Assembly: GCA_904063045.1 (NCBI GenBank)
Contig: CAJFCJ010000007.1
Coordinates: 1,208,510-1,272,509 of the forward strand
Reading direction: 5' to 3'
Origin: Dimorphilus gyrociliatus
Taxonomy: Eukaryota; Annelida; Polychaeta; Dinophilidae
DNA length: 64,000 nt
The notes beneath the pieces are model-generated. The model was not told where the DNA came from and searched no databases. It saw only the letters and a list, made by a program, of their open reading frames with translations. Numbering within the stretch: the first letter of the stretch is position 1; every line of letters begins with the position of its first letter. Positions 63,001 through 64,000 of the stretch are shown one piece after another. Both the position numbers and the translations under genes were made by a program.

Positions 63001-63776
63001 GAAGCATCCACGATTTCCAAAAAGAGTTTTTGATTATGTCAGAGCTACATCACGAGAATATTGTGAAAGCTATTGGATTTATGTCCGATGATGATGAAGG
63101 TTTGTAACGTCTTTTCTTTTCAATTTGGTTTCAAATATTCACTCTTTCAAATGTCTTAAAAGGTATGTCCAATCTAAAAATTGTTGTGGAGTTTCAAAAA
63201 CTAGGATCTTTAGAAAAGTATCTTAAGTCAAGAAAATCAGAAATTGCTTTGGATATGAAGTACAAATGGTTGAAAGAAGTTGCACAGGGTATGGCATATC
63301 TATCAAGTGAAGGAATTGTTCATCGAGATTTAGCTGCTCGTAATGTGCTTTTGAACGAGAATTTCACTGCAAAGATAACAGACTTTGGCCTTGCTAGATG
63401 CACAGAAGATGGATGCTATCAAATGGTAAATAACGAGATTCCAATGTTCTATTACTCTCCTGAGGTGCTATTAAATCGCAAGTATAGTACTGAAGGAGAT
63501 GTTTGGTCATACGGTGTATTTAGTTGGGAAATTATGATCGATTGTCAGAAAGCGCCTAAAACACATATAGTGGAAATGGACAGCAGATTTAGAAGTCACA
63601 TCACACGCGAAAATGTTGGAGAATACCTTTTAAACAATCCAGGTACATTTTACTTAACTGAGATTTATAAATTTGAAGATAGATTTAAGAATTTACTGGA
63701 CAAGTGCTTCAAAGTGGAAGAGAAGCAACGTGCAAGCTTCGACGCAATTGTTAAACATTTACAAAACAACTTTTGA
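60051..63776 (+). CDS. JAK: Janus kinase (JAK)
   Basis: Nine exons in one frame: 60051-60995, 61055-61396, 61462-61582, 61654-61773, 61835-62190, 62246-62761, 62834-62919, 62990-63099, 63163-63776; 1,069 residues. Order: FERM (residues 1 to about 380), SH2-like (about 390-470), pseudokinase JH2, kinase JH1. JH2 keeps FAVK but has HGNIRLRN in place of HRD..N and DSG in place of DFG, the JAK hallmark. JH1 is complete: LGNGHFGEV glycine loop (split over two exons), [12 protein letters not shown] (about residue 919), [14 protein letters not shown] and DVWSYGVF. JAKs bind cytokine-type receptors through FERM-SH2 and phosphorylate STATs. The SH2 FLVR arginine position appears to be Lys (FLIK), and the JH1 activation loop has a single Tyr (DGCYQMV) where JAKs usually carry two. 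AATAAA at 63928 is a plausible poly(A) signal. The ATG at 60051 follows an acceptor; an upstream in-frame ATG at 59970 is less likely. Confidence 0.92.
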
Positions 63777-64000
63777 ATGCACCTTTTCTCGAAATATTAT
63801 TATGCTTGATGTAAAAGTTTTGTTCAAAACACTAACATTAAATACTTATCAATTGATAAATATGTATCCATAATATTACAAACTAGTAATATCGTCTTTA
63901 AAACCTTATATCAATTTTTAAGTATTTAATAAAAAAAATACTGAAGGATTTTTCCGTAATTATCAATTTCCAAGAAATTTAAAATAATACGCTGTAGATC
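63777..64000. other. JAK 3' UTR and window end
   Basis: AT-rich tail with AATAAA at 63928-63933. No further gene visible. Confidence 0.4.

Overview
The window is eukaryotic nuclear DNA from a bilaterian animal with a compact, AT-rich genome. Genes are split by GT-AG introns, mostly 50-120 bp, and lie 0.3-1.5 kb apart on both strands. The content (CYLD, FHL, DAAM, AP180/PICALM, TMEM184, JAK, an axonemal-type dynein) is metazoan. My best guess is a small-genome spiralian, perhaps an annelid of the Dimorphilus kind. That is inference from gene density and content and is not proven. I rebuilt exon-intron structures by hand from splice sites, reading phase and family knowledge; none is confirmed by transcripts.

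Layout: 1-3108 (+) 3' part of a CYLD deubiquitinase; 3659-4456 (-) KRR1; 4731-6451 (+) four-and-a-half-LIM protein; 6807-9971 (-) formin DAAM; 11025-13160 (+) secreted glycoside-hydrolase-like enzyme in one exon; 13819-14070 (+) small secreted EGF-like protein; 15277-20311 (-) clathrin adaptor AP180/PICALM in about 16 exons, with an apparent mutually exclusive exon pair; 21886-22953 (+) RhoGAP protein; 23531-26697 (-) GPI-anchored protein with six Ly6-like modules; 27886-29113 (+) unknown Lys-rich protein with three internal repeats; 29711-34990 (-) membrane mucin with an EGF module; 36188-38940 (-) TMEM184; 40143-59143 (+) giant divergent dynein heavy chain of about 5,344 residues with an RFX X-box in its promoter; 60051-63776 (+) JAK tyrosine kinase.

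Functional threads: cytoskeleton and cilia (DAAM, RhoGAP, FHL, dynein), membrane traffic (AP180, TMEM184), signalling (CYLD, JAK) and cell-surface or secreted proteins (Ly6 array, mucin, EGF peptide, glycosidase). There is no sign of an operon or of one shared pathway; neighbours are mostly divergent or convergent pairs.

Most interesting points: (1) two homologous 107-nt exons in AP180 with identical phase that cannot be spliced together in frame; (2) an ABABAB array of Ly6-like modules, each with 11 cysteines; (3) a dynein heavy chain with a broken AAA1 hydrolysis site and no AAA4 P-loop lysine, yet with a ciliary X-box upstream; (4) a recently homogenised mucin repeat with a 468-bp higher-order period.
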